Source of the DNA: an uncultured bacterium
GTDB lineage: Bacteria > Bacillota > Clostridia > Christensenellales > Borkfalkiaceae
Assembly: GCA_934871445.1 (NCBI GenBank)
Contig: CAKXBD010000116.1
Span: forward strand, 1 to 6,666
Direction: 5' to 3'
DNA: 6,666 nucleotides
Part shown: in pieces, positions 5,738 to 6,666 of the stretch
How positions within the stretch are numbered: position 1 is the first letter of the stretch
How the letters are laid out: each line of letters starts with the position of its first letter
Made by a program: the position numbers and the translations under genes
Notes under the pieces: model-generated
The model's input: only the letters and a program-made list of their open reading frames with translations
What the model was told of the DNA's origin: nothing
The model's database searches: none

Positions 5738-6540
5738 AGATTACCGTCCTCTTCTGCCTCGGTGCAGTCGCTGTCGCTACTCTTTATCCGAAAGGGAAAA
5801 AGTACCCCCTTCTATCCGTTTTACTCGGAAGCATAAAAATTTTCGGCGGGCTTCTCCTCGTTTCGTTCTCCGTCGGGCTCGGCGGGCAATACTATAATCA
5901 TCATTTTATCTTCGCCCTTTCCTATTATATCTTATTATTTATCTTATCCTTGGAAGGAATTTACCGTATGTGCTGTCTCGCAGGCAACAGACAAAAGCCG
6001 CGCGCCGTCTCCTCTGCGGCCTTTGCCCTCCAAGAAACAAACGCTTCCCTCGTCGGAGAACGCAATCAAAAAAATATAGCGCGGGGTCTCGGATTGGCAG
6101 GGTTATGTTGTCTGATTCTTTTTTCCGCCTCGGGAATTTTTCTTCTGCCGGAATTTGTACCGAATGTCAAACTGTTTGACCTGAATGACCAAATGAAAGA
6201 AAATGCCGCCTATCTGGACGACATATTGGACGAGTTAGAGGAAGATACCTATCAATATTTCGGATTTAACGGACCCGTTTTATACGCCTATACCCGACAT
6301 GATCCCCTTGGCCCGGCTTTCTTTCAAGATCCCGCCAATTTTACCGATTCGGACAACTTTTTCTCGGTCAGTCTGAAAAAACAACTCGATGAGGCAAATG
6401 TATGCGTCGTCTCTTATATCCGCTGCGGCGTCTTGGACGAATACGTAAACGAATATCTTTCCGAAAACTTCGTCGTCATAAAAGAAAAATCGGAGGATTT
6501 CCCCTATCGGCTTTTGGTAAGAGCAGCCAAACAGAAGTAG
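5572..6540 (+). CDS. GT-C glycosyltransferase, C-terminal fragment (frameshifted gene)
   Basis: The remaining part of the same glycosyltransferase, in the -1 frame relative to the first fragment. Seen, numbered from this ATG: membrane spans at about 1-25, 53-70, 79-103, 108-128 and 171-193. GLGGQYYNHHFIFALSYYILL (about 102-122) resembles the GG-YY-H-F stretch before a late span in ArnT-like proteins. A soluble C-terminal domain of about 125 residues follows, rich in acidic and aromatic residues and with an EEDTYQYFG stretch, placed outside the cell by the expected topology. The frame is open back to 5542, so the ATG at 5572 is probably an internal methionine rather than a true start; the upstream GGCGGA is a weak, close ribosome site. 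The last codons, Lys-Gln-Lys-stop, are already units of the hexanucleotide array, so the original C-terminus may have been altered by repeat growth. Confidence 0.75.
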   Translation: MGVLLMAVTGVLGPYLTIYLPHMLSAHIGIYGSPFERMWQFEKILDDLKHYSPLLKITVLFCLGAVAVATLYPKGKKYPLLSVLLGSIKIFGGLLLVSFSVGLGGQYYNHHFIFALSYYILLFILSLEGIYRMCCLAGNRQKPRAVSSAAFALQETNASLVGERNQKNIARGLGLAGLCCLILFSASGIFLLPEFVPNVKLFDLNDQMKENAAYLDDILDELEEDTYQYFGFNGPVLYAYTRHDPLGPAFFQDPANFTDSDNFFSVSLKKQLDEANVCVVSYIRCGVLDEYVNEYLSENFVVIKEKSEDFPYRLLVRAAKQK

Positions 6541-6666
6541 GAGTAGGAGCAGAAGTAGAAACAGAAACAGAAGTAGAAGTAGAAGTAGAAACAGAAACAG
6601 AAGTAGAAACAGAAACAGAAGTAGAAGCAGAAACAGAAGTAGAAGCAGAAACAGAAACAGAAGTAG
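6529..6666 (+). repeat. array of 23 degenerate hexanucleotides (consensus RARYAG), running off the window
   Basis: Twenty-three contiguous 6-nt units without any indel: AAACAG (11), AAGTAG (8), AAGCAG (2), GAGTAG (1) and GAGCAG (1). The order is not random: the trio AAACAG-AAACAG-AAGTAG recurs at 6559, 6589, 6607 and 6649, so larger blocks were duplicated. The plus strand is all purine except one pyrimidine per unit, plus the occasional C/T change. The first two units encode the last residues and stop of the glycosyltransferase. The array reaches the last base, so its full size is unknown, and the window may end at an assembly break. Confidence 0.95.

Noticed and set aside
6476..6666. Minus-strand Ser-Thr/Val/Ala repeat frame entering from the right edge, as in serine-rich surface proteins
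   Set aside because: The array lacks stops in all minus frames by composition alone, and the frame ends soon after leaving the repeat while overlapping the glycosyltransferase C-terminus. Sequence to the right would be needed to revive it.
6529..6666. CRISPR array
   Set aside because: Units are 6 nt and contiguous, with no spacers; this is a simple tandem repeat.

Overview
The window looks like a chromosomal piece of an anaerobic or fermentative Gram-positive bacterium, most likely a Clostridia-type Firmicute. The signs are a mixed-acid pyruvate formate-lyase (PFL) operon, strong AGGAG-type ribosome binding sites, consensus sigma-A promoters and moderate base composition. The genus cannot be read from the sequence; an uncultured Christensenellales-like gut lineage is only a guess. 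The right edge lies inside a low-complexity repeat, which may be a contig end.

Right-to-left operon (about 4610 down to 874): a near-perfect promoter (4580-4609) drives, on the minus strand, pflA (radical-SAM PFL-activating enzyme), a small thioredoxin-like protein, pflB lacking its C-terminal domain (677 aa), and a separate 78-aa protein that is only the glycyl radical domain. A hairpin terminator (874-898) closes the unit. The last two genes together equal one normal PFL (755 aa against 760 in E. coli). They are split exactly at the linker before the glycyl radical domain: PflB supplies the pyruvate site and the catalytic Cys pair, the small protein supplies the glycyl radical (Gly53), and PflA would install that radical. 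This two-part PFL, with a thioredoxin-like protein in the same operon and extra cysteines beside the catalytic pair, is the most interesting content. Below the terminator, still on the minus strand and running off the left edge, is a membrane-anchored ComEC-like metallo-beta-lactamase-fold protein.

Intergenic region (4533-4855): it separates the divergent pflA and glycosyltransferase genes. It holds the pflA promoter with a 13-bp palindrome in its spacer, a pair of pyrimidine-rich repeats that are both direct and inverted, and an extended -10 promoter placed so close to the next ATG that the transcript should be leaderless.

Right part (4856-6540, plus strand): a multi-membrane-span GT-C glycosyltransferase (ArnT/PMT-like) of about 561 aa, broken into two overlapping frames by an apparent one-base deletion (or, less likely, a programmed -1 shift). 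Its last codons merge into an array of 23 degenerate hexanucleotides (6529-6666) that supplies its stop codon and continues past the window edge.
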